A stretch of 64,000 nt of DNA from assembly GCF_900129505.1 (NCBI RefSeq), contig NZ_LT670818.1:8899001-8963000 (forward strand). Reading direction: 5' to 3'. The stretch's first letter is position 1. Each line of letters starts with the position of its first letter. This DNA comes from Bradyrhizobium erythrophlei. Its GTDB lineage: Bacteria > Pseudomonadota > Alphaproteobacteria > Rhizobiales > Xanthobacteraceae. The notes under the pieces are model-generated. The model made no database searches. It was not told the DNA's origin and worked only from the letters and a program-made list of their open reading frames with translations. Below, piece by piece: positions 1-7,486 of the stretch. The position numbers were made by a program, and so were the translations under genes.

Positions 1-626
1 ACCACCAGCCGCCGCGCAATGTCGAGCGCGGTGGTATGCCCGAAATCCTCTTCGATCATGGCGAGCGCGAGGTCGATGCCGGCGCTGACGCCGGCCGACG
101 ACCATACCCGCCCGTCCTTGACGAAAATCGCATTCGGCTCGACGCGAACGGAGGGAAAGGCATCCGCCAGTCTCGGACAATACCGCCAATGCGTCGCGGC
201 GCGCTTGCCGTCGAGTATTCCGCTCCAGGCCAGCACGAACGCGCCGAGGCACACCGACGCAACCCGCCGCGCCTTCGGCAGGGCCTCGCCAATCCATTTC
301 ATCAAGGCCGGGTCCTTGCGCAGCTCCCATATGCCAGGGCCGCCCGGAATAACGAGAGTATCGATCTGGTTCGGCCGGACGCTTGAAATCGGCGCGGTAT
401 CGATCATCATCCCGACATCGGTCTGCACGAGGCCGCCCGAGGTCGAGAGGTAAGACAGCGAGTAGCTCGCGCTCGGCAGTTCGATCTCCTGCAACTCCGC
501 GAAAACCTGCGCCGGACCGGAGATATCGAGCAGCGTCACGCCAGGAAAGGCGACGATCGCCACGCGCCTCACGGAGGCTTTTTCGGGCAGATGGGGCCGC
601 CGGGGTTTGGCAGATTTCGAGGGCAT
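1..626 (-). CDS. GlxA-family AraC-type regulator, N-terminal DJ-1/PfpI domain (partial)
   Basis: The reading frame opens at ATG 626 on the minus strand and runs off the left edge, leaving about 208 residues. The visible part is a DJ-1/PfpI-like domain: an opening strand VAIVAFPGVTLLDISGP, a mid-domain VIPGGPGIWELR, and an elbow SVCLGAFVLAWSGILDG followed by ATHW. That arrangement is typical of GlxA-type transcription factors, whose C-terminal AraC helix-turn-helix would lie beyond the window. It diverges from the GNAT/MFS/YqcI/cupin operon across about 65 bp, so it is the obvious candidate regulator of that operon (inference). A stand-alone PfpI protein is the alternative if no HTH follows. 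Confidence 0.8.
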   Translation of the reverse strand, partial: MPSKSAKPRRPHLPEKASVRRVAIVAFPGVTLLDISGPAQVFAELQEIELPSASYSLSYLSTSGGLVQTDVGMMIDTAPISSVRPNQIDTLVIPGGPGIWELRKDPALMKWIGEALPKARRVASVCLGAFVLAWSGILDGKRAATHWRYCPRLADAFPSVRVEPNAIFVKDGRVWSSAGVSAGIDLALAMIEEDFGHTTALDIARRLV

Positions 627-690
627 ATTGTCCTTTAAGCCATTCGAGGCGCGCCTGTATAGATCAGCAGGGAAAGCGGAGTGATTGAAC

Positions 691-1404
691 ATGTCACCGG
701 AGCTCGACCGCCAGTACGGCACCCTCCAATCGCCTTGGGGTGAATACGCCATCTACAGCTTTCCGGACGCCTCCCTTGTCAGCCCCGGGGAACGGCGTCC
801 CCTGATGGATGCGATGAATGGCATTATCGCCGTCAACTGGAAGGCGACGGAGCCGCATTGGACGGCGGAGGCCTCCCCGTTCGACGGGAAATTCAGCCTG
901 ATCCTGGTCTACGCCCGTTCCGGACTGGTCGCCTTTTCAGTCTACCGAAAGCTTCGGCTCGCGGCCGGCCCCGCCATCTACCGGAGCGGCACCGAGGTAC
1001 TCCCCGCCCATCAGGGCCGTGGCCTGTACGGGTTCTTCACCTCGGAAGTCCTGAAGTCTTCGGGTGCGGCCGATACTCCCGAAAGCGGTATCCTCTACGG
1101 GTGGCGGACGCGAAATCCCATCGTCTGGGCGGCCAACGCCAAGATCTGCGCAAGGGTCACGCCGTCTCTGCTCGGCGACACAAAGGACCCCGCATTGCGG
1201 GCGGCCTGCGTCGAGATGTGTGCGCTGCTCTACCCCGGCAAATCCCTCGAAACTCCCACCATGATCATGCGCGGCGCCTACGGCCACATCGAGCATCACC
1301 GGCAGGCCTATCACGGCACGGCGTCGCTGGTTGATGCGGCGATGTCCCGCCTGATCCCGGACTCGGCGGACGCCCTGTTCTCGGTCGGTTTTGCGAGCGC
1401 GTGA
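691..1404 (+). CDS. GNAT-like N-acetyltransferase
   Basis: A 237-residue protein. The stretch VLPAHQGRGLYGFF (about residues 106-119) looks like the acetyl-CoA-binding motif A of GNAT enzymes (Q/RxxGxG/A), followed by a helix and a segment containing YGWRTRNPIVWAAN. No signal peptide or membrane segment is visible, so it is probably cytoplasmic. ATG 691 is preferred over TTG 685 because GGAG near 674 is correctly spaced from it. It is the first gene of an operon; its stop overlaps the start of the MFS gene. In this context it may acetylate a small molecule made or exported by the locus (inference). GNAT membership rests on one motif, so the assignment is moderate. Confidence 0.65.
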   Translation: MSPELDRQYGTLQSPWGEYAIYSFPDASLVSPGERRPLMDAMNGIIAVNWKATEPHWTAEASPFDGKFSLILVYARSGLVAFSVYRKLRLAAGPAIYRSGTEVLPAHQGRGLYGFFTSEVLKSSGAADTPESGILYGWRTRNPIVWAANAKICARVTPSLLGDTKDPALRAACVEMCALLYPGKSLETPTMIMRGAYGHIEHHRQAYHGTASLVDAAMSRLIPDSADALFSVGFASA

Positions 1405-2696
1405 TGACGATAACGGAACAGCGCACCGGGCTTGCGCCCGCCGTCCGCTCGCCGGATCGCGCTTATCTCGCCTGGACTGCGGTCGCCATTGCCTATGCGA
1501 TCGCGTTCCTGCAGCGGGTCTCGCCGCAGTCGATCACCGCGAATTTCATGGCGGACTTCTCCACCGACGCCGCCGGTGTTGCGATGCTGGCCTCGAGCTA
1601 TTTCTGGGGCTACACGCTGATGCAGATTCCGGCGGGCCTTCTGGTTGACCGCTACGGCGTCAAGCGCGTGGTGCTGTTCAGCATGGCGGCGTCGTCGCTG
1701 GGAAGTGCGGCGTTTGCGCTGGCGCCAAATCTGCTCGACGTCTTTGCCGCCAGGCTCGTCGTTGCCTGCGGCGATGCGCTGGTGTTCACCGCCCTGTTGA
1801 AACTCGTCGCGCTGAGCTTCAAGGACGAACGGTTCGGCATCATGTCGGGCATCTCGCAGGTATCGGGCTATGTCGGCGGCGTGATGGCGACGACACCGCT
1901 GGCCGCCGCGGTAAGCGGATTCGGCTGGCGCGCCTGCTTCGTCTTCATCGCCTGCGTCGGCCTCGCCAACCTTGCCTTCGCCTCGCTGGTCCTCAAGCGG
2001 GATCCGGCCGCGCACTCTGGCAAGACGTTGCGCGGCGTTCTTGCCGCCAGCGGAAAATCGCTCTCGCATTTGGCGAACTGGGGATGCGCGATGAGCTTTG
2101 CGTCCCACTTCGCGGTGGTAACGACGCTGTCGGGCGTCTGGGGAATTCCGATGGTGGCGCATTTCTTCAACATCTCGCCGTCGGCGGCGAGCACCCCGTT
2201 GCTCACCTTCATGGTCGGCAACGCGCTCGGCTCGATCTTCCTCGGCCATATGGCGGACCGGGCGGCGGCGCTCGATACCGCGCTGATCCGCATCTGCCTG
2301 TTGCGGATGCTGCTGATCGCGATGCTGCTGCCGCCGGTAGCCCACGCGCTGGGCTTCGTCTATGTCACGGTCGTGTTCGCAGTGCTCGGACTTGTCGCCG
2401 GCGGCACCGTGCCGCTGGTGCTGAAATGCACCAAGCGGCTTTACACCGCCGAGCTGATCGGCGTCGGCGCGTCGGTCAACACCACCGCAGCCGGAATCTT
2501 CGCCGGCGCCTCGCAACCCGTGATCGGGCTCGCCATGGTCGGCGCCAGCCGGCTTTCCGGCAGCGGCGCCGAGCACGGTGCTGCCTCGATCAGCGATGCG
2601 GGCTTTGCGACCCTTATCGGAATTCTGCTCGTGATGTCGCTGCCGGGCATTGCCGGCCCGTGGTTGATGAAGAGCAAATTGATAGTCCGTAAGTAG
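1404..2696 (+). CDS. MFS transporter
   Basis: A 430-residue polytopic membrane protein with about 12 hydrophobic segments. The loop after TM2 reads GLLVDRYGVKRVV, a good match to the MFS signature D-x-x-G-R-[KR]. The N terminus AYLAWTAVAIAYAIAFLQRVSPQ resembles sugar-phosphate/anion-porter-like MFS proteins. The start overlaps the stop of the preceding gene by one base, and the next gene begins about 26 bases downstream, so the three are co-transcribed. It could export the product of the neighbouring enzymes or import their substrate; the sequence does not decide. GTG 1401 is an alternative start. Confidence 0.85.
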   Translation: MTITEQRTGLAPAVRSPDRAYLAWTAVAIAYAIAFLQRVSPQSITANFMADFSTDAAGVAMLASSYFWGYTLMQIPAGLLVDRYGVKRVVLFSMAASSLGSAAFALAPNLLDVFAARLVVACGDALVFTALLKLVALSFKDERFGIMSGISQVSGYVGGVMATTPLAAAVSGFGWRACFVFIACVGLANLAFASLVLKRDPAAHSGKTLRGVLAASGKSLSHLANWGCAMSFASHFAVVTTLSGVWGIPMVAHFFNISPSAASTPLLTFMVGNALGSIFLGHMADRAAALDTALIRICLLRMLLIAMLLPPVAHALGFVYVTVVFAVLGLVAGGTVPLVLKCTKRLYTAELIGVGASVNTTAAGIFAGASQPVIGLAMVGASRLSGSGAEHGAASISDAGFATLIGILLVMSLPGIAGPWLMKSKLIVRK

Positions 2697-2722
2697 CGTT
2701 AATGCGAGTGAGAGGGAACAGA

Positions 2723-3478
2723 ATGTCGCGCTTGTATTTGAGGAAAGGCGAAGTCGGTTCGAATTACGCAGTGAGTTCGTGGCAAAGCGTATTATTCTCC
2801 GAATTCGAAGCGCAGATGTGCAGCGATGCGAGGCCCTTTCCCTGCATCTTCGGCGTGACGGGCTACCGGCTCGATCAGTTGCGCTATCTGTTTCTCGATC
2901 CCTTCGAAGTCGAAATTCTCGGCGACCAGCTCGCGCAATTCGTCGCCGAATCCCGCTCGCACGGACCCAACACGTCGCTTGTCGTGTTTACCCGGCCGCG
3001 GCCGGTGCAGACGCTGGATGCCTATTACAGGAAGTTCTGGCTCATGCTCGACCAGCTGGCGCGGCTCGACAAGAGCCCCTGGCCCGAGGCGATCCCGGAA
3101 CAGATCGATCATCCGATGTGGGAGTTTTCGTTCGCGGGCGAACCGATGTTCGTCGTGTGCAGCACGCCCGCGCATGTGATGCGGCAAAGCCGCCGCTCCA
3201 GTTCCTTCATGCTGACGTTCCAGCCGCGATGGGTGTTCGAAAAGATCCTCGGCACGGAAAAAGCCGCAGCGGCGGCGTTCGCCGAAGTGCGCAAGCGCCT
3301 CATCCCCTACGACTCCACCGCCCCCTCGCCGCTGCTCGGCCGCTACGGCGCGCGGGACGGCCGCGAGTACCAGCAATATTTCCTGCACGATGACAATCAG
3401 GCGGAGAGCGGCTGTCCGTTCGCCAAGCTCGCGCAGGCCAAGACCCCAAAAATCGACGACAGGGAGCAAGCGGCATGA
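2723..3478 (+). CDS. YqcI/YcgG-family protein, putative heme-dependent N-hydroxylase
   Basis: A 251-residue soluble protein with hallmarks of the YqcI/YcgG (GntA/DcsA-like) family: RPFPCIFGVTGY near the N terminus, WEFSFAGEPMFVVCSTP in the middle, and RRSSSFMLTFQPRWVFEKI after it. From family knowledge, characterised relatives include DcsA (cycloserine pathway) and GntA (guanitoxin pathway), heme proteins that N-hydroxylate arginine-derived substrates. An N-hydroxylation role here is inferred from family only, and many family members remain uncharacterised. The start at 2723 is chosen for the AGGGA upstream; ATG 2702 is an alternative. The stop overlaps the cupin start by 4 bases (ATGA), so the two are translationally coupled. 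Confidence 0.75.
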   Translation: MSRLYLRKGEVGSNYAVSSWQSVLFSEFEAQMCSDARPFPCIFGVTGYRLDQLRYLFLDPFEVEILGDQLAQFVAESRSHGPNTSLVVFTRPRPVQTLDAYYRKFWLMLDQLARLDKSPWPEAIPEQIDHPMWEFSFAGEPMFVVCSTPAHVMRQSRRSSSFMLTFQPRWVFEKILGTEKAAAAAFAEVRKRLIPYDSTAPSPLLGRYGARDGREYQQYFLHDDNQAESGCPFAKLAQAKTPKIDDREQAA

Positions 3479-3798
3479 CCGAGATCATCGCCGGCACCAG
3501 AGCCGAATTTGCCATCGACCCCGCCATCCTGGAACTGCTTCCGGACCAGGGTTGCGTCGAATTGCAGCGTGACGCCCCGGGCAAGGTGCATCATTTCCAC
3601 ACTCACCCCGTGGACGAGATCCTGGTGATCATCAAGGGCGCGCTGAAGTTCTGGTGCGAGGATGGAATGCGGATCGTCGGTCCGGGCGACATCATCAAGC
3701 TGCCGGCCGGCACGCTTCACCAATCCGAGGCGCTGGAGGGCGGCGCCATCTACGCGATTGCGATGCGCCCGCCTGCCGCCGGTTCGACCAGCAATTGA
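3475..3798 (+). CDS. Small single-domain cupin
   Basis: A 107-residue protein consisting of one cupin beta-barrel. Motif 1 reads HHFHTHPVDEILVIIKG, with metal-ligand histidines and a glutamate, and motif 2 reads PGDIIKLPAGTLHQ, with the last histidine ligand. It should bind a divalent metal. It is coupled by a 4-base overlap to the putative N-hydroxylase. In nitrosourea and hydrazine biosynthesis, cupin domains act on N-hydroxylated intermediates (SznF; hydrazine synthetases), so a catalytic role on the partner's product is an attractive inference. A sensory or binding role is equally compatible with the sequence. Confidence 0.85.
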   Translation: MTEIIAGTRAEFAIDPAILELLPDQGCVELQRDAPGKVHHFHTHPVDEILVIIKGALKFWCEDGMRIVGPGDIIKLPAGTLHQSEALEGGAIYAIAMRPPAAGSTSN

Positions 3799-3831
3799 AA
3801 CAGGGAGTGCGTGGCGCCGCTGGAACGAAAT

Positions 3832-3891
3832 TGTCAGGACAATGGGTGGTCAAGACAAGAATGGTCAGGACAGGGATGGTCAGGACAGAGG
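3832..3891. repeat. 15-bp tandem repeat, four copies
   Basis: Four consecutive 15-bp units of the pattern TGGTCAGGACAgggA lie just after the cupin stop: 3832-3846, 3847-3861, 3862-3876 and 3877-3891. Units 3 and 4 are nearly identical; units 1 and 2 carry substitutions. The array ends inside the last codons of the small minus-strand gene below. No function is assigned. Confidence 0.85.
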
Positions 3892-4068
3892 GCGGTCGGG
3901 GGAGGCTTGCGCGTCGATCGCGAGACGTTCGACCGTTTCGATGACTTCGGACCGCTGCGCCGGTGCAAGCTTGAGGAAAGCTTTCAACAGCCGCAGGCTT
4001 TCAACAGTTTCGCTCGATGGAGCTCCGAGCCTCTTGTGCAGCTCTGCAACAAATGTGGGATTCTTCAT
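3880..4068 (-). CDS. Small conserved-looking hypothetical protein, 62 aa
   Basis: A 62-residue soluble helical protein starting MKNPTFVAELHKRLGAP and continuing with an amphipathic segment LRLLKAFLKLAPAQRSEVIE. ATG 4068 is preferred because GAAGGT lies at proper spacing upstream; a longer in-frame extension upstream has no such site and reads as low-quality sequence. It diverges from the small gene at 4094 with about 25 bp between the start codons, and its 3' end touches the tandem repeat. Family not recognised. Confidence 0.55.
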   Translation of the reverse strand: MKNPTFVAELHKRLGAPSSETVESLRLLKAFLKLAPAQRSEVIETVERLAIDAQASPDRPLS

Positions 4069-4093
4069 CTCGCACCTTCGATAGGGAACGGTA

Positions 4094-4279
4094 ATGGCAT
4101 TTCTAGGCAGACGTGAGGGCTTGGCCCAAAAGGTCGATACGGCAGCGATAGAGGCTGAGCGTCTCGGCCTGACGACGGCTACTTTGATACTTCGAATGGC
4201 ACGCCTGGAAATTGACCGGGCCGAACCCGACGAGGTTGAAAGTATGCCAAGGAACAACTGCGTCGGCAAGCCTAACTGA
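4094..4279 (+). CDS. Small hypothetical protein, 61 aa
   Basis: A 61-residue protein starting MAFLGRREGLAQKVDTAAIE. The composition is charged and helix-prone, with no membrane segment. AGGGAACGGTA precedes the ATG and gives a usable ribosome site. It is divergent from and very close to the 3880-4068 gene, which suggests a shared control region. Family not recognised; coding status is moderately supported. Confidence 0.4.
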   Translation: MAFLGRREGLAQKVDTAAIEAERLGLTTATLILRMARLEIDRAEPDEVESMPRNNCVGKPN

Positions 4280-4582
4280 CAGGCTGAAATGCGCCTCGAC
4301 TGGTCAAATGGCGCCAAAGCGCCCTGATGTGACAGGTTTTCACCGCGCCCGGTCCCCAAAATGGGCACCACGACTGGCTCGTGCGGGGGGCGGTTTGCTT
4401 CCGGCGCAACCACGCCGGCTCCCGCCGCGGGCACTGGCAGCGCCGATCGTCGACGTGTCGCAGATCAATGCCTCCAACTGATAAGCCAGGGCAAATTCGG
4501 CAACGCAAGACCGAGAATTTCAACCGGGTAGACTAAGCCCCACGTCCCGAACCGCGGCATGTTGCGAGGCTTTCGCAGCGTT
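4280..4582. other. Intergenic stretch without a confident gene
   Basis: About 300 bases lie between two small genes. A plus-strand frame from about 4360 is rich in Gly, Thr and Ala and resembles the tail of a small secreted protein, but it has no convincing start or ribosome site. It may be a gene remnant. No promoter or hairpin stands out. Confidence 0.4.
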
Positions 4583-4783
4583 TCACCGCTTCACGTTATT
4601 GGTGCGGTGAACTTGCAGGGCGCGCGCCTTGTCTCGCGGCTGCTCCTGTCCCTTCTCGTCGTCGCGCACGATTCCCTGATCGGGACCGTGCGGCCGCTTG
4701 GGCTCCGGCTTCGGCATGCCCTTCTGGCCGCCGTGTTTGCCACCTTGATCCTGCACACCTTCCAGATCGTTCTCCCGTGGCAT
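4583..4783 (-). CDS. Small hydrophilic hypothetical protein, 66 aa
   Basis: A 66-residue, very hydrophilic protein rich in Gln, Gly, Lys and Asp (start MPRENDLEGVQDQGGKHGG), probably disordered. The start at 4783 follows AGGA at 10-13 bases. A longer upstream frame exists but crosses the promoter and coding sequence of the opposite-strand gene at 4989 and looks spurious. The opposite-strand frame at 4559-4804 is hydrophobic and is judged a shadow. Function unknown. Confidence 0.4.
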   Translation of the reverse strand: MPRENDLEGVQDQGGKHGGQKGMPKPEPKRPHGPDQGIVRDDEKGQEQPRDKARALQVHRTNNVKR

Positions 4784-4988
4784 CGTGGTCAGATCCTGTT
4801 CTGAGCGGCTCGAACCTCTCCAGCGGCTTTCCCGGTCGCTAACGCGGTCCGCGGCAGCCGGGTTCCATCGGATCAACCGCGCCAACGCGTTCGCCGGGAA
4901 CGCTCGAAAGTGAACGCCCGATCTGGAACCGAACCCACCGGCTCCCGGTTTGACTCCCGCATCATTTTTCCAAGCAGGAGATATCCTC

Positions 4989-5234
4989 ATGCGTTCCAAG
5001 CTTGCACTATCGGCTCTCGTGATCGCCTCGCTGCTCGGCGCGACAACGGTAGCCTCGGCACAAACCCAACCCGCTCCCGGCGCGTCCGAAGTCGGACCCG
5101 GCACCACCGCACCCCACATGAAATCCGGCAAGATGTCGAAGAGCAGCAAGATGAAATCCGGCACCACCACCGGAATGAGTTCCAGCACCCACAAGAGCCA
5201 CAAGGCTGACCAGAACAAGGCCGACCAGAAATAG
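4989..5234 (+). CDS. Small secreted Lys/Ser-rich protein, 81 aa
   Basis: The precursor begins MRSKLALSALVIASLLGATTV and has a clear signal peptide with a cleavage site after ASA. The mature part (about 57 residues) is rich in Lys, Ser, Thr and Met, with repeated KSGKMSKSSKMKSG-like units, so it is a basic, disordered periplasmic peptide. ATG 4989 is preferred over an upstream in-frame start because AGGAG sits at correct spacing. The gene ends upstream of a strong bidirectional terminator shared with the convergent His-rich gene. Function unknown. Confidence 0.75.
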   Translation: MRSKLALSALVIASLLGATTVASAQTQPAPGASEVGPGTTAPHMKSGKMSKSSKMKSGTTTGMSSSTHKSHKADQNKADQK

Positions 5235-5304
5235 CGCACGATGGCATTATAGGGCGGAGGCATCGTAGGGCGGAGGCGTCCTTCAAACAAAAGGACCGCG
5301 CAAA

Positions 5305-5338
5305 CAAAAGGACCCCGGTGCGAACCGGGGTCCTTTTG
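5305..5338. terminator. Bidirectional intrinsic terminator
   Basis: A perfect 14-bp inverted repeat, CAAAAGGACCCCGG, with a 6-base loop and its complement ends in CCTTTTG on either strand. It separates the convergent genes 4989-5234 (+) and 5362-5613 (-). The left arm's CAAACAAAAGGACC also occurs as a direct repeat at 5284-5297, a partial duplication of the terminator. Confidence 0.9.
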
Positions 5339-5361
5339 CCATGCCGATCACCGGGCGGCGA

Positions 5362-5613
5362 TCAATGCATGTGGTGGCGATGATGGTGGTGCGGGTGATG
5401 CCACTGTGCGTGGCCCATATAGGCGTAGTCGTTGCGCCAGCCCCCGGCGGGGACGCCGGTATAGGGATTGCCGGGCCCCAGATTCTGGCAATTTGCGTTC
5501 GGATAGAAATTCTCGCAATAAGCCGGGTTGTCGATCACTGCCTGTGCGTTCACGGGCGTGGCCAGTGCGCTTGCCGCGATGACCGCAGCGCCCAACAACA
5601 ATACAGATCTCAT
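5362..5613 (-). CDS. Secreted His-rich small protein, 83 aa
   Basis: An N-terminal signal peptide (MRSVLLLGAAVIAASALATP, cleavage after NAQA) is followed by a short region with two Cys (AYCENFYPNANCQNLGPG) and a C-terminal tail WHHPHHHHRHHMH. The tail has nine histidines in 13 residues and would bind transition metals. AAGGAG is well spaced from ATG 5613. It is single-copy, convergent with the Lys/Ser-rich gene. A periplasmic metal buffer is a reasonable inference, but no characterised family was recognised. Confidence 0.8.
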   Translation of the reverse strand: MRSVLLLGAAVIAASALATPVNAQAVIDNPAYCENFYPNANCQNLGPGNPYTGVPAGGWRNDYAYMGHAQWHHPHHHHRHHMH

Positions 5614-5882
5614 GTTAGCTCTCCTTGAATTGCACCCTCCGGGAATGTGGTGTCGGGACTTGAGCTTCGCGAATTATGCTTTTGCAATGTTGCGCCGATC
5701 GACAGCGGATGCGACGGGACCCCGCGAATCGCAATATCGAAATTGGAATATTTGCTGCGCGCCGGGTCGAGGCCGGCCTCACATTTTAGTGACCTTTTCG
5801 ACCAAATGATTCTTCTTCAGGCCTGAAATAAACCATCCCCGTCGCTGTTTCTATCATGACGAAGGGCAGGAGAGTTCTCGCG

Positions 5883-6977
5883 ATGTCAGAGGCTGCGATG
5901 TCCAAGGCCGCCATGTCCAAGGCTGCCGTGGTCAAGGCTGCCGTGGTCTCCCTGGCGACATCGGTGCCCCCACACGTGTTGTTGCAGAAGGATGTCCTGG
6001 CCGCGGCGTGGGACGTCTTCCAAGACCGCTTTCCCGAATTCGAACGCTTCTCCAGCATTTTTTCCAACACCGGCATCATCAAGCGCCACGCCGTAAAGCC
6101 GTTCGACTGGTATCTCGAACCGCGCGGCTGGCCGCAACGCACGGCGGCGTTTCTCGAAGGCGCCGAGGCGCTGTTCGTCGAGGTCGCCGAAAAAGCGCTG
6201 GCAAGCGCGCACCTCACCGGCCTCGACATCGACACCGCCGTCACCGTCACCTCCACCGGGATCGCCACGCCGAGCCTGGAGGCGCGGGTTGCCCGCCGCA
6301 TGGGCTTCCGATCCGACATTTCGCGCGTGCCGGTGTTCGGGCTCGGCTGCGCCGGCGGAGCCTCGGGGCTGTCGATCGCTTCGCGCCTCGCCCAGGCGCG
6401 GCCGGGCAGCAACGTGCTGCTGGTGACGATCGAGCTCTGCTCGCTGGCGCTTCGCCACGACGAACTCACCAAAGCCAACATTGTCGCCGTCAGCCTGTTC
6501 GGCGACGGCGCCGCCGCGGTCGTGCTGCGTGCGGGCGACGGCGGCGCGACGCAGATCGAAAACGCCGGCGAACATCTTTGGCCGGATACGCTCGGTATCA
6601 TGGGCTGGAGCGTCGATCCGGAGGGCTTCGGCGTGATCTTCCGCCGCACCATTCCCGATTTCGTGCGCGCGCATCTCAATCCCGCGATCGTGCAGATTTT
6701 GGCGAACATGCAGCTGACGACGGCTGATATCGGCCGGTTCATCTGCCATCCCGGCGGCGCCAAGGTCGTCAATGCGCTGGAAACCGCGCTCGCGCTCGAT
6801 CAGGGCACGCTCGACTGCGAACGCCAGGTGATCGCCGACTACGGCAACATGTCGTCGCCAACCATCCTGTTCGTGCTCGAACAAGCCGCCGCAAAGGGGC
6901 TGCCGGCGCGCTCGCTGTTGACGGCGCTCGGCCCCGGATTCACCGCGAGCTGCGTCGCGCTGCGGCACGCCGCGTGA
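5883..6977 (+). CDS. Type III polyketide synthase (chalcone/stilbene synthase-like)
   Basis: A 364-residue enzyme. The catalytic triad of type III PKSs is present: Cys156 in FGLGCAGGASG, His289 in FICHPGG and Asn322 in YGNMSSP. It would extend an acyl-CoA starter with malonyl-CoA and cyclise the chain. ATG 5883 is chosen for AGGAG ten bases upstream; the in-frame ATG 5856 lacks a site. Residues 4-22 are built from near-identical AAMSK/AAVVK units encoded by 15-bp repeats. The stop overlaps the ICMT-like gene. The arrangement resembles Bacillus bpsA-bpsB, where the partner O-methylates alkylpyrones. Confidence 0.92.
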   Translation: MSEAAMSKAAMSKAAVVKAAVVSLATSVPPHVLLQKDVLAAAWDVFQDRFPEFERFSSIFSNTGIIKRHAVKPFDWYLEPRGWPQRTAAFLEGAEALFVEVAEKALASAHLTGLDIDTAVTVTSTGIATPSLEARVARRMGFRSDISRVPVFGLGCAGGASGLSIASRLAQARPGSNVLLVTIELCSLALRHDELTKANIVAVSLFGDGAAAVVLRAGDGGATQIENAGEHLWPDTLGIMGWSVDPEGFGVIFRRTIPDFVRAHLNPAIVQILANMQLTTADIGRFICHPGGAKVVNALETALALDQGTLDCERQVIADYGNMSSPTILFVLEQAAAKGLPARSLLTALGPGFTASCVALRHAA

Positions 6978-7486
6978 CCTCTGCCGAATTCATTCTCGCC
7001 TTGGTCACGCTGCAGCGCGCCGCCGAACTCGTCGTCTCCAGCCGCAACACCAGCCAACTCAGGGCACGCGGCGCATTCGAGGTGGCGCCGCGGCATTATC
7101 CTTTTGTTGTCGCGGTGCATGCGGCCTGGCTGATATCGCTCTGGTTATTCGGACGCGATCAACCGCTAAACGCCGTTGCCTTGCTCCTTTATATCGCGCT
7201 GCAAGGCCTTCGCCTCTGGGTGATGTGGACGCTCGGCGCGCGCTGGACGACGCGGATCATCATTCTGCCGGGAGAACCGCTCGTCGCGGCTGGCCCGTAC
7301 CGGCTTCTGCCGCATCCCAATTACGCCGTGGTGGCCAGCGAGATCGCGATCCTTCCGCTGGCGCTCGGCCTTCCCTGGCTGGCCGCACTCTTCACCGTCC
7401 TCAACGCCACGGTTCTCTTCATTCGCATCCGCGCCGAGAACCGGGCGCTGGCGGCGTCGCGGACAATGCTTGCGCGTGGCGCCTGA
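6974..7486 (+). CDS. Isoprenylcysteine-carboxyl-methyltransferase-like protein (BpsB-like)
   Basis: A 170-residue integral membrane protein with about five hydrophobic segments and the ICMT signature GPYRLLPHPNYAVV followed by a C-terminal RIRAENRAL. These bind S-adenosylmethionine in ICMT/PEMT-fold enzymes. GTG 6974 overlaps the PKS stop by 4 bases, and its own stop overlaps the transporter start, so the three genes form a tightly coupled operon. By analogy with BpsB it probably O-methylates the polyketide made by the upstream synthase (inference from context). Confidence 0.85.
   Translation: MTSAEFILALVTLQRAAELVVSSRNTSQLRARGAFEVAPRHYPFVVAVHAAWLISLWLFGRDQPLNAVALLLYIALQGLRLWVMWTLGARWTTRIIILPGEPLVAAGPYRLLPHPNYAVVASEIAILPLALGLPWLAALFTVLNATVLFIRIRAENRALAASRTMLARGA

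Noticed and set aside
1311..2576. 421-codon minus-strand frame opposite the MFS gene
   Set aside because: The opposite strand encodes a clear 12-TM MFS transporter with its signature motif; this frame has no recognisable domain.
4559..4804. Hydrophobic 81-codon plus-strand frame
   Set aside because: It has no ribosome site and its hydrophobicity is the complement of the hydrophilic gene opposite; it is not called.
5886..6968. 360-codon minus-strand frame opposite the type III PKS
   Set aside because: The plus strand has the intact Cys-His-Asn triad and operon overlaps, so this is a shadow.
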